A stretch of DNA of 11,347 bases from positions 1-11,347 of the forward strand of contig NZ_DASVZH010000109.1 of NCBI RefSeq assembly GCF_036391795.1, in the 5' to 3' direction. Below, in pieces: positions 1 through 7,090 of the stretch (position 1 is its first letter; every line of letters begins with the position of its first letter). The position numbers were made by a program, and so were the translations under genes. Origin of the DNA: Oryzihumus sp036391795 (GTDB taxonomy: Bacteria; Actinomycetota; Actinomycetes; Actinomycetales; Dermatophilaceae). The notes under the pieces are model-generated. The model worked only from the letters and a program-made list of their open reading frames with translations, did not search any database and had not been told where the DNA came from.

Positions 1-1364
1 ACCAGCGCGGCGAGGCTGCCCGCGTCGAGGGGGTCCAGGCCCGCGGCGAGCAGGGTGCCGGCCAGTCCGGCCAGCACGTCGCCGGAGCCGGCGGTGGCCA
101 GCCACGCGGGAGCGTCGGCCTGCGACCGGATCGGCAGCCCGCTGCTCCCGGGCGGCACGACCCGGGTGGTCGAGCCCTTGAGCAGGACGGTGCCGCCGGT
201 CCGGTCGGCCAGCTCACGGGCATGGGTCACGGGCGCCCCGGACACCTGGGCCCTGGTGACCTCCCGGCCGGTGAGCCGGCTCAGCGCCCGGGCGAGCTCA
301 CCGGCGTGCGGGGTCAGCATGGTCGGGGCCGGGCGAACGCCCTCGAGGAGGTCGAGCGCCCCGGCGTCGACGACGCAGGGCTCGTCCGAGGCGAGGGCGT
401 CCCGGGCGGCGGTGACCTGCGCCCGTCCGGCGCCGGAGTCGTCCTGGGCGTCCAGGCCGGGACCGACCACCCACGCCTGCACGCGGCCGGGGCCCATGAC
501 CGCCTCGGGCACCTGGGCCCGCACGAGCGCGGTGGGGGTCGACGGCCCGACGTAGCGGACCATGCCGACGCCGGAGCAGACCGCCGAGGTCACCGACAGC
601 AGCGCCGCCCCGGTGTAGTGCTCCCCGCCGGCGACCACGCCGAGGACCCCGCGGGAGTACTTGTCGTCGCCGGGCCCGGGCACCGGCCACAGGCGGGCGG
701 CGTCGTCGTGGGTGAGCCGCTGGACCGCGGGGACGGTGTCGACCTCCAGGCCGATGTCGACCACGGTCAGGCGCCCCACGGCGGACTCCGTGGCAGGCAG
801 CAGGTGCACCGGCTTGGCCACGCCGAAGGTCACCGTCTCGTCGGCGAAGACCCGGTCGGCGTTGCTGTCCTCGCCGGAGGGATCGGCGCCGCTGGGCAGG
901 TCGACGGCCACCAGCCACGCCTCGTCGGGGACGAGGTCGAACACGGCGCGGGCAGCGGGGGGCAGTCCCGGGCGCCCGCCGATGCCGACCACGCCGTCGA
1001 CGACCACGTCGGCGGCGGCGAGCAGGCGGGCGGCCTCCGGTGTGGCGGGCGCGACGGTCGACTCCACGACCTCGACGCCGGCCGCGAGCGCGGCATCCAG
1101 GCCGCGCTCGTGCGGGTGCCCGCTCACCGTGACCACGCCGACGGCGAACCCGCGCTCGGCGAGGCGCGCCGCGGCATACAGGGCGTCCCCGCCGTTGTTG
1201 CCGCCGCCGACGACCGCCACGACGTGGCCGTCGCGGGCGACCCGCACGGCCACGACCTCGGCCAGGCCGGCCGCGGCCCGCTGCATCAGCTCGCCCTCGG
1301 GCAGGGCGGCCATGGCCGCCTCCTCGGCGGCCCGGACGTCCTCCACGGCGTAGGCGTCGATCAC
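1..1364 (-). CDS. nnr: Bifunctional NAD(P)H-hydrate epimerase / ADP-dependent NAD(P)H-hydrate dehydratase, C-terminus cut by window edge
   Basis: Repairs hydrated NADH and NADPH in the cytoplasm: the N-terminal YjeF-type domain interconverts the R and S hydrates and the C-terminal carbohydrate-kinase-like domain dehydrates the S form using ADP. About 454 codons are visible. Residues about 52-60 read VVGGGNNGGD, the epimerase nucleotide-binding loop, followed by VDGVVGIGG and AVDLPSGADPSGED. The dehydratase half shows VVAGGEHYTGAAL, TPHAGELARAL, LKGSTTRVV and, close to the window edge, ATAGSGDVLAG, the family's ADP-site signature. The start is a GTG at 1364-1362. The in-frame acpS stop lies only one codon upstream, so no earlier start is possible, and GAGGG sits seven bases before the GTG. 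Fused proteins of this family usually have around 470-520 residues, so only a short C-terminal part is missing. It probably shares a transcript with acpS and glmS. Confidence 0.93.
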   Translation of the reverse strand, partial: MIDAYAVEDVRAAEEAAMAALPEGELMQRAAAGLAEVVAVRVARDGHVVAVVGGGNNGGDALYAAARLAERGFAVGVVTVSGHPHERGLDAALAAGVEVVESTVAPATPEAARLLAAADVVVDGVVGIGGRPGLPPAARAVFDLVPDEAWLVAVDLPSGADPSGEDSNADRVFADETVTFGVAKPVHLLPATESAVGRLTVVDIGLEVDTVPAVQRLTHDDAARLWPVPGPGDDKYSRGVLGVVAGGEHYTGAALLSVTSAVCSGVGMVRYVGPSTPTALVRAQVPEAVMGPGRVQAWVVGPGLDAQDDSGAGRAQVTAARDALASDEPCVVDAGALDLLEGVRPAPTMLTPHAGELARALSRLTGREVTRAQVSGAPVTHARELADRTGGTVLLKGSTTRVVPPGSSGLPIRSQADAPAWLATAGSGDVLAGLAGTLLAAGLDPLDAGSLAAL

Positions 1365-1367
1365 GGG

Positions 1368-1718
1368 TCAGCCCTCGGCGATGACCACGGCCGAGGCGAT
1401 GCCGGCGTCGTGCGACAGCGACACGTGCAGGCTGTGCACGCCCAGGGCGTCGGCCCGGGCCTGCACGCTGCCGATGACCTGCAGGTGCGGGCGGCCGTCG
1501 TCGCCGCGCATCACGGTGGCGTCGCTCCAGTGCATGCCCGCGGGCGCGCCGAGCGCCTTGGCGAGCGCCTCCTTGGCGGCGAACCGCGCCGCGAGGGAGT
1601 TCAGCCCGAGCTCGCGCTCGGACTCGGTGAAGAGCCGGTCCCTCAGGCCGGGCGTGCGCTCCAGGGTCTGCCCGAAGCGCTCGACGTCGACGACGTCGAT
1701 GCCGACGCCGAGGATCAT
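1368..1718 (-). CDS. acpS: Holo-[acyl-carrier-protein] synthase
   Basis: Transfers the 4'-phosphopantetheine arm of coenzyme A to the serine of apo-acyl carrier protein, which fatty acid synthesis requires. The 116-residue product has the usual AcpS size. GIDVVDVERF near the N-terminus carries the metal-binding Asp (residue 8), FAAKEALAKALG (46-57) carries the conserved Glu and Lys, and SLSHD (residues 100-104) is the family's late motif. The ATG at 1718 was chosen because the product then begins MILGVGIDVV as in the family. The same frame extends upstream into glmS, but that part would overlap the glmS C-terminus and has no family resemblance. The glmS stop lies 31 bases upstream and the nnr start three bases beyond this stop, so translation is probably coupled. 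Only a weak G-rich stretch precedes the ATG. Confidence 0.95.
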   Translation of the reverse strand: MILGVGIDVVDVERFGQTLERTPGLRDRLFTESERELGLNSLAARFAAKEALAKALGAPAGMHWSDATVMRGDDGRPHLQVIGSVQARADALGVHSLHVSLSHDAGIASAVVIAEG

Positions 1719-1749
1719 GCGGCCCGCCCGGCCACCCGCGCGGCCACGG

Positions 1750-3609
1750 TCACTCGACCGTGACCGACTTGGCCAGGTTGCGCGGCTGGTCGACGTCCAG
1801 GCCCTTGGCGGTGGCCAGCTCGCAGGCGAAGACCTGCAGCGGGACCGTGGTGACCAGCGGCGCCAGCAGCGGCGGAGTCTGCGGGACGCGGATGACCACG
1901 TCGGCGAACGGCACGACGTCCTCGTCGCCCTCCTCGGCAATGACCAGGGTGCGGGCGCCGCGGGCGCGGATCTCCTGGATGTTACTGACGACCTTGCCGT
2001 GCAGGCCGTGCTCGCTGCTCGGCGAGGGGACGATGACGAACACCGGCTGGCCGGGCTCGATCAGGGCGATCGGGCCGTGCTTGAGCTCGCCGGCGGCGAA
2101 GCCCTCGGCGTGGATGTAGGCCAGCTCCTTGAGCTTGAGCGCGCCCTCCAGGGCCACGGGGTAGCCCACGTGGCGGCCCAGGAAGAGCACCGAGCGGGTG
2201 TCGGCCATGAAGCGGGCGATCTCGCGGACCCGGTCGAGGTCGTCGAGGACCTGCTGGATCTTGCCGGGGACCTCGTGCAGGTCCTTCATGACCGCCTGCG
2301 CCTCGTCGGCGTAGGTGCCCCCGCGCAGCTGGGCGAGATAGAGGCCGAGGATGTAGCAGGCGGTGATCTGGGCCAGGAACGCCTTGGTGGAGGCGACGGC
2401 GATCTCGGGGCCGGCGTGGGTGTAGAGCACCGCGTCGGACTCGCGCGGGATGGTCGAGCCGTGGGTGTTGCAGACCGCGACGACCTTGGCGCCGAGCTCG
2501 CGGGCGTGCTTGACGGCCATGAGGGTGTCCATGGTCTCGCCGGACTGCGAGATCGCCACGACCAGGGTGCGCTCGTTGATGACCGGGTCGCGGTAGCGGA
2601 ACTCGTGCGCCAGCTCGACCTCGCAGGGGATGCGGCACCAGTGCTCGATGGCGTACTTGGCGACCATGCCCGCGTAGGCGGCGGTGCCGCAGGCGATGAT
2701 GACGATCTTGTCGACGGCGCGCAGGTCGTCCTCGGAGATGCGCAGCTCGTCGAGCACCAGCCGGCCGGTCTGGTCGGTGCGGCCCAGGAGGGTGTCGGCG
2801 ACCGCGTGCGGCTGCTCGTTGATCTCCTTGGCCATGAAGTTGGGGTAGCCACCCTTCTCGGCGGCCGCGGCGTCCCAGGTGACCTCGAACTGCTTGCCCT
2901 GCGCCGGGGTGCCGTCGAAGTTGATGACGGTGGCCGCCTCCGGGGTGATCGTGACGATCTGGTCCTGCTCGAGCTCGAGCGCGCTGCGGGTGTAGCCGAT
3001 GAACGCGGCGACGTCGGAGCCGAGGAAGTTCTCGCCGTTGCCGAGGCCGACGACCAGCGGGGAGTTGCGACGGGCGCCGACGACGACGCCGGGCTGGTCG
3101 GCGTGGACGGCGAGCAGGGTGAAGGCCCCCTCGAGGTCGCCGACGACCTGCTGCATCGCGGCGGTCAGGTCGTGGGTCTGCTCGTAGGCCTTGGCCAGCA
3201 GCTGCGCGACGACCTCGGTGTCGGTCTCGGACAGGAAGTGCACGCCGTCGGCGAGGAGGCCGGACTTGAGGGCGTGGAAGTTCTCGATGATGCCGTTGTG
3301 GATCAGGGCGAGCTTGCCGTCCTCGCCACCGCGGTGCGGGTGGGCGTTCTCGTCGGTCGGCCCGCCGTGGGTGGCCCACCGGGTGTGGCCGATACCGGTC
3401 GACGACTCCGGCAGCGGGTGGGCCGCCAGCGTCTCGGTGAGGTTGACCAGCTTGCCGGCCCGCTTCTCGGTCGAGACGTGGTCACCGGTGACCAGGGCCA
3501 CGCCCGCCGAGTCGTAGCCGCGGTACTCCAACCGGGCCAGCCCCTCGAGGACGACGTCCAGCGCCTTGCCGTCGACGTTCGGGCCGACGTATCCAACGAT
3601 TCCGCACAT
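1750..3609 (-). CDS. glmS: Glutamine--fructose-6-phosphate aminotransferase (isomerizing)
   Basis: Makes glucosamine-6-phosphate from fructose-6-phosphate and glutamine, the first step toward UDP-GlcNAc for peptidoglycan. The product has 619 residues, like other GlmS proteins (609 in E. coli). It begins MCGIVGYVG, so removal of Met exposes the catalytic Cys of the class II glutaminase domain. That domain also shows TRWATHGGPTDENAHPH (from about residue 75), HNGIIENF and SETDTEVVAQL. Two SIS sugar-isomerase domains follow with ACGTAAYAG, SQSGETMDTL, STKAF, EGALKLKELAYIHAEGF and ELKHGP. The C-terminus DVDQPRNLAKSVTVE is characteristic. The ATG at 3609 was chosen over one 39 bases upstream because the catalytic Cys must be residue 2. 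No ribosome-binding site precedes it, but TAGGCT seven bases upstream suggests a leaderless transcript. There is no room for a glmS ribozyme. It is first in a probable glmS-acpS-nnr operon. Confidence 0.98.
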   Translation of the reverse strand: MCGIVGYVGPNVDGKALDVVLEGLARLEYRGYDSAGVALVTGDHVSTEKRAGKLVNLTETLAAHPLPESSTGIGHTRWATHGGPTDENAHPHRGGEDGKLALIHNGIIENFHALKSGLLADGVHFLSETDTEVVAQLLAKAYEQTHDLTAAMQQVVGDLEGAFTLLAVHADQPGVVVGARRNSPLVVGLGNGENFLGSDVAAFIGYTRSALELEQDQIVTITPEAATVINFDGTPAQGKQFEVTWDAAAAEKGGYPNFMAKEINEQPHAVADTLLGRTDQTGRLVLDELRISEDDLRAVDKIVIIACGTAAYAGMVAKYAIEHWCRIPCEVELAHEFRYRDPVINERTLVVAISQSGETMDTLMAVKHARELGAKVVAVCNTHGSTIPRESDAVLYTHAGPEIAVASTKAFLAQITACYILGLYLAQLRGGTYADEAQAVMKDLHEVPGKIQQVLDDLDRVREIARFMADTRSVLFLGRHVGYPVALEGALKLKELAYIHAEGFAAGELKHGPIALIEPGQPVFVIVPSPSSEHGLHGKVVSNIQEIRARGARTLVIAEEGDEDVVPFADVVIRVPQTPPLLAPLVTTVPLQVFACELATAKGLDVDQPRNLAKSVTVE

Positions 3610-3616
3610 GGCGGTC

Positions 3617-3622
3617 AGCCTA
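3617..3622 (-). promoter_or_regulatory. Candidate -10 element for glmS (leaderless)
   Basis: On the minus strand TAGGCT fits the actinobacterial TANNNT -10 pattern. It ends seven bases before the glmS ATG, so transcription would begin at or next to the start codon. No purine-rich ribosome-binding site lies between. No recognisable -35 hexamer was found, so this is an inference from one short motif. Confidence 0.4.
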
Positions 3623-3663
3623 GCCGGACCCCCACCCCGGCAGCGCACGCCGGACCGCTCGGC

Positions 3664-3669
3664 CAGAAT
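3664..3669 (+). promoter_or_regulatory. Candidate -10 element for coaA
   Basis: CAGAAT matches five of six bases of a TATAAT-like TAGAAT and ends seven bases before an in-frame GTG at 3677. If used, coaA would be leaderless and start at that GTG, three codons inside the annotated ATG at 3668. No -35 element is recognisable. The geometry mirrors the glmS side of the same spacer. Confidence 0.3.
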
Positions 3670-4633
3670 GAGCGCCGTGCCCCATCCCCACGGCCCCGGC
3701 CTGCCCTCCCCCTACGTCGAGCTCGACCGCGCGGCGTGGGCCCGGCTGCGCAACCAGCACCCGCTGAGCCTGACCGAGGCCGACGTCACCCGGTTGCGCG
3801 GGCTCGGGGACCGGCTCGACCTCGAGGAGATCGAGCAGGTCTACCTGCCGATCTCGCGGCTGCTCAACTTCTACGTCGGCGCCACCTCCGGCCTGCACCG
3901 GATCACCACCGACTTCCTGGGCGAGCAGCCCGAGCGCACGCCGTTCCTCATCGGCGTCGCCGGCTCGGTCGCCGTGGGCAAGTCCACGACCGCCCGGATC
4001 CTGCGCGAGCTCCTCGGCCGCTGGCCGGGCACCCCGCGGGTCGAGCTCATCACCACCGACGGCTTCCTCTACCCCAACGCCGAGCTCGAGCGCCGGGGGC
4101 TGTTGCAGCGCAAGGGCTTCCCCGAGTCCTACGACCGCCGGGCGCTGCTCCGGTTCGTGGCCGAGGTCAAGGCGGGCGTGGAGGAGGTCACCGCCCCGGT
4201 CTACTCCCACCTGACCTACGACATCGTCCCCGGCGCCCGGACCGTGGTGCGTCGCCCCGACGTGCTCATCATCGAGGGCCTCAACGTGCTCCAGCCGCCG
4301 CGGGTGCTGGCGGACGGCCGCACCGGCCTGGCGGTCAGCGACTTCTTCGACTTCTCCGTCTACGTCGACGCCCGTCCCGAGGACATCAAGCGGTGGTACG
4401 TCGACCGGTTCTTCCGCCTGCGCGGCACCGCCTTCGCCGACCCCGACTCCTACTTCCACCGGTATGCCGCGCTGTCCGACGAGCAGGCCCGCGCCACCGC
4501 CGAGCGGATCTGGGACTCCATCAACGCCCCCAACCTCGTCGAGAACGTCCGCCCCACCCGGGGGCGGGCCACGCTGGTCCTCGCCAAGGGCGAGGACCAC
4601 AGCGTCCGGCGGGTCCGCCTGCGCAAGCTCTGA
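3668..4633 (+). CDS. coaA: Type I pantothenate kinase
   Basis: Phosphorylates pantothenate with ATP, the first and usually rate-setting step of coenzyme A synthesis. The 321-residue product matches type I CoaA length (316 in E. coli). After the SPYVELDRAAW opening typical of actinobacterial CoaA, the P-loop GVAGSVAVGKSTTAR lies near residues 98-112. ITTDGFLYPN carries the catalytic-region Asp, RKGFPESYD and VYSHLTYDIVP are substrate-site segments, and IIEGLNVLQ, DFFDFSVYVDA and WYVDRFFRLR follow. The ATG at 3668 is used here. A GTG at 3677 giving 318 residues is an equally credible start because it sits seven bases behind a -10-like CAGAAT. Neither has a ribosome-binding site. The frame is open further upstream, but that part overlaps glmS and is not family-like. 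The gene diverges from glmS and is followed by fumC 109 bases downstream. Confidence 0.97.
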   Translation: MSAVPHPHGPGLPSPYVELDRAAWARLRNQHPLSLTEADVTRLRGLGDRLDLEEIEQVYLPISRLLNFYVGATSGLHRITTDFLGEQPERTPFLIGVAGSVAVGKSTTARILRELLGRWPGTPRVELITTDGFLYPNAELERRGLLQRKGFPESYDRRALLRFVAEVKAGVEEVTAPVYSHLTYDIVPGARTVVRRPDVLIIEGLNVLQPPRVLADGRTGLAVSDFFDFSVYVDARPEDIKRWYVDRFFRLRGTAFADPDSYFHRYAALSDEQARATAERIWDSINAPNLVENVRPTRGRATLVLAKGEDHSVRRVRLRKL

Positions 4634-4651
4634 GCCGCGAGCCCGCCGCCG

Positions 4652-4687
4652 TCCGCCCGCCGGCGACCCTCCGCCCGCCGGCGACCC
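4652..4687 (+). repeat. Tandem 18-bp direct repeat in the coaA-fumC spacer
   Basis: Two perfect copies of TCCGCCCGCCGGCGACCC lie end to end, and a partial third unit (TCCG then TCCGCCCGCG) follows. The repeat begins 18 bases after the coaA stop. No function is visible. It looks like a replication-slippage duplication in GC-rich spacer DNA. Confidence 0.85.
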
Positions 4688-4696
4688 TCCGTCCGC

Positions 4697-4715
4697 CCGC
4701 GCGCAGCCTGCGCGG
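4697..4715 (+). terminator. Possible hairpin after coaA
   Basis: CCGCGC and GCGCGG form a six-base-pair stem around a seven-base loop, 63 bases after the coaA stop. No T-run follows, so termination is only a possibility. Such short GC stems are common by chance in DNA of this composition. Confidence 0.25.
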
Positions 4716-4742
4716 CCGGTCCGCCGGGGTGATGATGGCCCC

Positions 4743-6131
4743 ATGACCGATCGCGTGGAGCACGACTCGATGGGCGAGGTCCGGGTCCCGGCCGAGGCGC
4801 TGTGGGGCGCCCAGACCGCCCGGGCGGTGGAGAACTTCCCGATCTCCGGGCTGCGCATGCCGGTGGAGATCGTGCACGCCCTGGCCCGGGTGAAGGCGGC
4901 CGCGGCCGAGGTCAACGCCGAGCTGGGCGCCCTCGACCAGCAGCTGGCCGGCGCCATCGCCGATGCCGCGGCCGAGGTCGCCGACGGCCGTCACGACGAG
5001 CACTTCCCCATCGACGTGTTCCAGACCGGCTCGGGCACCTCGACCAACATGAACGTCAACGAGGTGGTGGCCCGGCTGGCGCACCTGAGCAGCGGCCTGG
5101 CGGTGCACCCCAACGACCACGTCAACGCCGGGCAGTCCAGCAACGACACCTTCCCGACCGCGATCCGGGTCGCCGCCGCCGTGGCGGTGGCCCGCGAGCT
5201 GGTGCCCGCGCTGACGCACCTGGCGGAGTCGCTCGGGCGCAAGGAGGCCGAGTTCGCCTCCGTGGTCAAGGCCGGCCGCACCCACCTCATGGACGCCGTG
5301 CCGGTCACGCTGGGCCAGGAGTTCTCCGGCTACCGGCGCCAGGTCGAGCTCGGCATCGCCCGGGTGCGGGCCGCCGCCGAGGGCGTGGCCGAGCTGCCCC
5401 TGGGCGGCACCGCGGCCGGCACCGGGCTCAACGCCGCGCCGGGGTTCGCGGCCGCGGTCATCGAGCGGCTCGCCGCCCAGACCGGGGTGCCGCTGCGCGA
5501 GGCGGAGAACCACTTCGAGGCCCAGTCCACCCAAGATGCCGTGGTGGCGCTCAGCGGCGCGGTGAAGGTGGTCGCGGTCAGCCTGACCAAGATCTGCAAC
5601 GACCTGCGCTGGATGGGCTCCGGGCCGCGGGCCGGCCTCGGCGAGATCCACCTGCCCGACCTGCAGCCGGGCTCGAGCATCATGCCCGGCAAGGTCAACC
5701 CGGTGGTCCCCGAGGCCACCCTCATGGTCTGCGCCCAGGTCATCGGCAACGACCTGACCATCACCACCGCCGGGGCGAGCGGCGCCTTCGAGCTCAACGT
5801 GATGCTCCCGGTCATCGGCCGCAACCTGCTCGAGTCGCTGACCTTCCTCGCCCACGCCGCCCGGCTGCTGGCCGACCGCTGCGTCGACGGCATCACCGCC
5901 GACGAGCAGCGCTGCCTGGACCTGGCCCAGGGCTCCCCCGCGATCGTCACCCCGCTCAACCGCTACATCGGCTACGAGGCGGCTGCTGCCGTGGCCAAGC
6001 AGGCCCTGGCCGAGCGGCGCTCGATCCGCGACGTCGTGATCGACCGCGGCCACGTCGCGGGCGGCGAGCTCAGCGAGGACCAGCTCGACGCTGCACTCGA
6101 CGTGCTCGCGATGACCCGTCCTCCCGCCTGA
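4743..6131 (+). CDS. fumC: Class II fumarate hydratase
   Basis: Interconverts fumarate and L-malate in the citric acid cycle as a cytoplasmic homotetramer without an iron-sulfur cluster. The 462-residue product has the standard FumC length. It starts RVEHDSMGEVRVPAEALWGAQT, as expected for the family. Substrate-site segments follow: TGSGTSTNMNVNEV, NDHVNAGQSSNDTFPT, GRTHLMDAVPVTLGQE (catalytic His) and the flexible-loop signature GSSIMPGKVNP with the catalytic Ser. It continues to ASGAFELNVMLPVIGRNLLES and TPLNRYIGYE. The ATG at 4743 gives the conserved N-terminus, and the longer frame upstream runs through coaA and the spacer repeats. No clear ribosome-binding site is present. GATGAT ends six bases before the ATG and could be a weak leaderless -10. 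It is downstream of and co-directional with coaA, and convergent with the transglycosylase-like gene. Confidence 0.98.
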   Translation: MTDRVEHDSMGEVRVPAEALWGAQTARAVENFPISGLRMPVEIVHALARVKAAAAEVNAELGALDQQLAGAIADAAAEVADGRHDEHFPIDVFQTGSGTSTNMNVNEVVARLAHLSSGLAVHPNDHVNAGQSSNDTFPTAIRVAAAVAVARELVPALTHLAESLGRKEAEFASVVKAGRTHLMDAVPVTLGQEFSGYRRQVELGIARVRAAAEGVAELPLGGTAAGTGLNAAPGFAAAVIERLAAQTGVPLREAENHFEAQSTQDAVVALSGAVKVVAVSLTKICNDLRWMGSGPRAGLGEIHLPDLQPGSSIMPGKVNPVVPEATLMVCAQVIGNDLTITTAGASGAFELNVMLPVIGRNLLESLTFLAHAARLLADRCVDGITADEQRCLDLAQGSPAIVTPLNRYIGYEAAAAVAKQALAERRSIRDVVIDRGHVAGGELSEDQLDAALDVLAMTRPPA

Positions 6132-6138
6132 GGTTGCC

Positions 6139-6151
6139 GACCCCGGACGGC
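6139..6151 (+). repeat. Extra copy of the downstream terminator arm
   Basis: GACCCCGGACGGC lies seven bases after the fumC stop and is identical to the left arm of the terminator at 6248-6260. It can therefore also pair with the right arm at 6264-6276. No matching right arm lies next to it. It may be a remnant of a duplicated terminator. Confidence 0.7.
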
Positions 6152-6240
6152 TTTGCTCGGTGGAGGCCGGTCGATCGGCTCCTCGAAGCCGCCGGGAGCG
6201 GCCCGTGGTGAGCAAACCGGCCCGGGCTGATCACGGCAGA

Positions 6241-6285
6241 CACGACGGACCCCGGACGGCGCTGCCGTCCGGGGTCGATGTCGTG
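6241..6285. terminator. Strong bidirectional terminator hairpin between fumC and the transglycosylase-like gene
   Basis: A perfect 13-base inverted repeat (GACCCCGGACGGC at 6248-6260, GCCGTCCGGGGTC at 6264-6276) has a three-base loop. An outer six-base pair set (CACGAC 6241-6246 with GTCGTG 6280-6285) lengthens it across a small internal loop. It begins only seven bases past the stop of the minus-strand gene and about 110 bases past fumC. It lacks a T-run, as many actinobacterial terminators do. Its position between convergent genes supports termination in both directions. Confidence 0.8.
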
Positions 6286-6292
6286 GTGCGGC

Positions 6293-7033
6293 TCAGTACC
6301 AGTTCATGGCCTGGGAGTGGCCCCACGCGGAGCACGGCGAGCCGTAGCGGCTCTGGATGTACTGCAGACCCCACTTGATCTGCGTGGCCGCGCTGGTCTG
6401 CCAGTCGGAGCCGACCGAGGCCATCTTGGAGCCCGGCAGCGCCTGGGCGATGCCGTAGGCGCCGGAGCCGGCGTTGACGGCGTGGACGTTCCAGTTGGAC
6501 TCCTTGGTCCACAGCGAGTCCAGGCAGCCGAACTGGTCCTGGCCCCAGCCGAACTGGCCGAGCATGAGCTTGGCCAGGGCGCGCGGGTCGGCGTTGGCCT
6601 GCGCGAGCAGCGCCTGACGCTGCTTCTCACGCGCGGCTCGGGCTGCGGCCTCGGCACGGGCCTGCGCAGCGGCCTCGACGCGGGCGCGGGCGGCCGCAGC
6701 GGCCTTGCCCTCGATCGCGGCGCGCTGCGTGTTGGCAGCGGTCTTGGCGGCCGCGAGGTAGGCGTTGGTGTCGATCTGGTTGTCCGAGAGCTCGGTCGCC
6801 TGGGCGACCGCCTCGGGGCTGACGGTGAACGACGTACGGGTGGTCGCGTGGTCGTTGGCCGACGCATAGCCCGCCGCGGTGGCGGCGATGGTGGCAAGCG
6901 CGGCGCCGGAGGAGACCAGCGGACGCCGAAGAGCTTGGTTGAACACAAGTGGCCTTCCGAAGACCGTGCCCTGCGTGCTGGTGCGGGGGCACGGGGTGTT
7001 ACCTCGGTGCCGGCCCGCGTAGGACGTGGTCAT
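6293..7033 (-). CDS. Secreted lytic-transglycosylase-like protein with an Ala/Arg-rich coiled region
   Basis: Probably a secreted peptidoglycan hydrolase. The 246-residue product has a basic N-terminus (YAGRHR) and a hydrophobic segment near 40-57 ending GYASA, which fits an export signal. Residues about 90-150 form a highly charged, Ala-rich helical stretch likely to be coiled coil. The C-terminal part, from about 155, has LMLGQFGWGQDQFGCLDSLW, then KESNWN with the likely catalytic Glu178, SGAYGIAQALPGSKMA and QIKWGLQYIQSRYGSPC, as in actinobacterial transglycosylase SLT-type domains. It ends at NWY. Cys170 and Cys234 could form a disulfide. The GTG-encoded start at 7033 is wrong in neither frame nor context: the codon there is ATG with GGAGG four bases upstream. 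An in-frame GTG at 6946 with GGAAGG six bases upstream would give a shorter, more ordinary signal peptide. The exact substrate is not known. Confidence 0.87.
   Translation of the reverse strand: MTTSYAGRHRGNTPCPRTSTQGTVFGRPLVFNQALRRPLVSSGAALATIAATAAGYASANDHATTRTSFTVSPEAVAQATELSDNQIDTNAYLAAAKTAANTQRAAIEGKAAAAARARVEAAAQARAEAAARAAREKQRQALLAQANADPRALAKLMLGQFGWGQDQFGCLDSLWTKESNWNVHAVNAGSGAYGIAQALPGSKMASVGSDWQTSAATQIKWGLQYIQSRYGSPCSAWGHSQAMNWY
6953..6958 (-). promoter_or_regulatory. Internal ribosome-binding site before an alternative GTG start
   Basis: On the minus strand GGAAGG lies six bases before the in-frame GTG at 6946-6944. Starting there gives VFNQALRRPLVSS, a nine-residue n-region directly in front of the hydrophobic segment. 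It competes with the ATG at 7033, whose GGAGG is at 7038-7042. Confidence 0.4.
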
Positions 7034-7090
7034 GACGCCTCCAGAAGAGAGTGGGCGCGCCTCGTGGGCGGCCCGCGCACGCAGATGGCT

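Noticed and set aside
222..1763. Long plus-strand frame opposite nnr and acpS
   Set aside because: The minus strand carries clear enzyme motifs through the whole stretch, and the plus translation is His/Gly/Arg-rich without structure.
1719..1940. N-terminal extension of acpS from an ATG at 1940
   Set aside because: It overlaps the glmS C-terminal coding region and the added residues are not AcpS-like; the ATG at 1718 gives the family start.
3610..3667. glmS ribozyme
   Set aside because: The spacer is only 58 bases and glmS appears leaderless; no ribozyme core is possible here.
1381..4746. Very long plus-strand open frame of over 1100 codons
   Set aside because: It lies opposite glmS and acpS and out of frame with coaA. 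Its translation is low-complexity Arg/Gly/Ala/Asp-rich with no family motifs, a GC-driven shadow.
4521..6215. Long minus-strand frame opposite fumC
   Set aside because: fumC has every family signature on the plus strand; the opposite frame is low-complexity.
6152..6216. TTTGCTC / GAGCAAA inverted repeat downstream of fumC
   Set aside because: Seven bases with a 51-base gap is weak, and a much stronger terminator lies just beyond.
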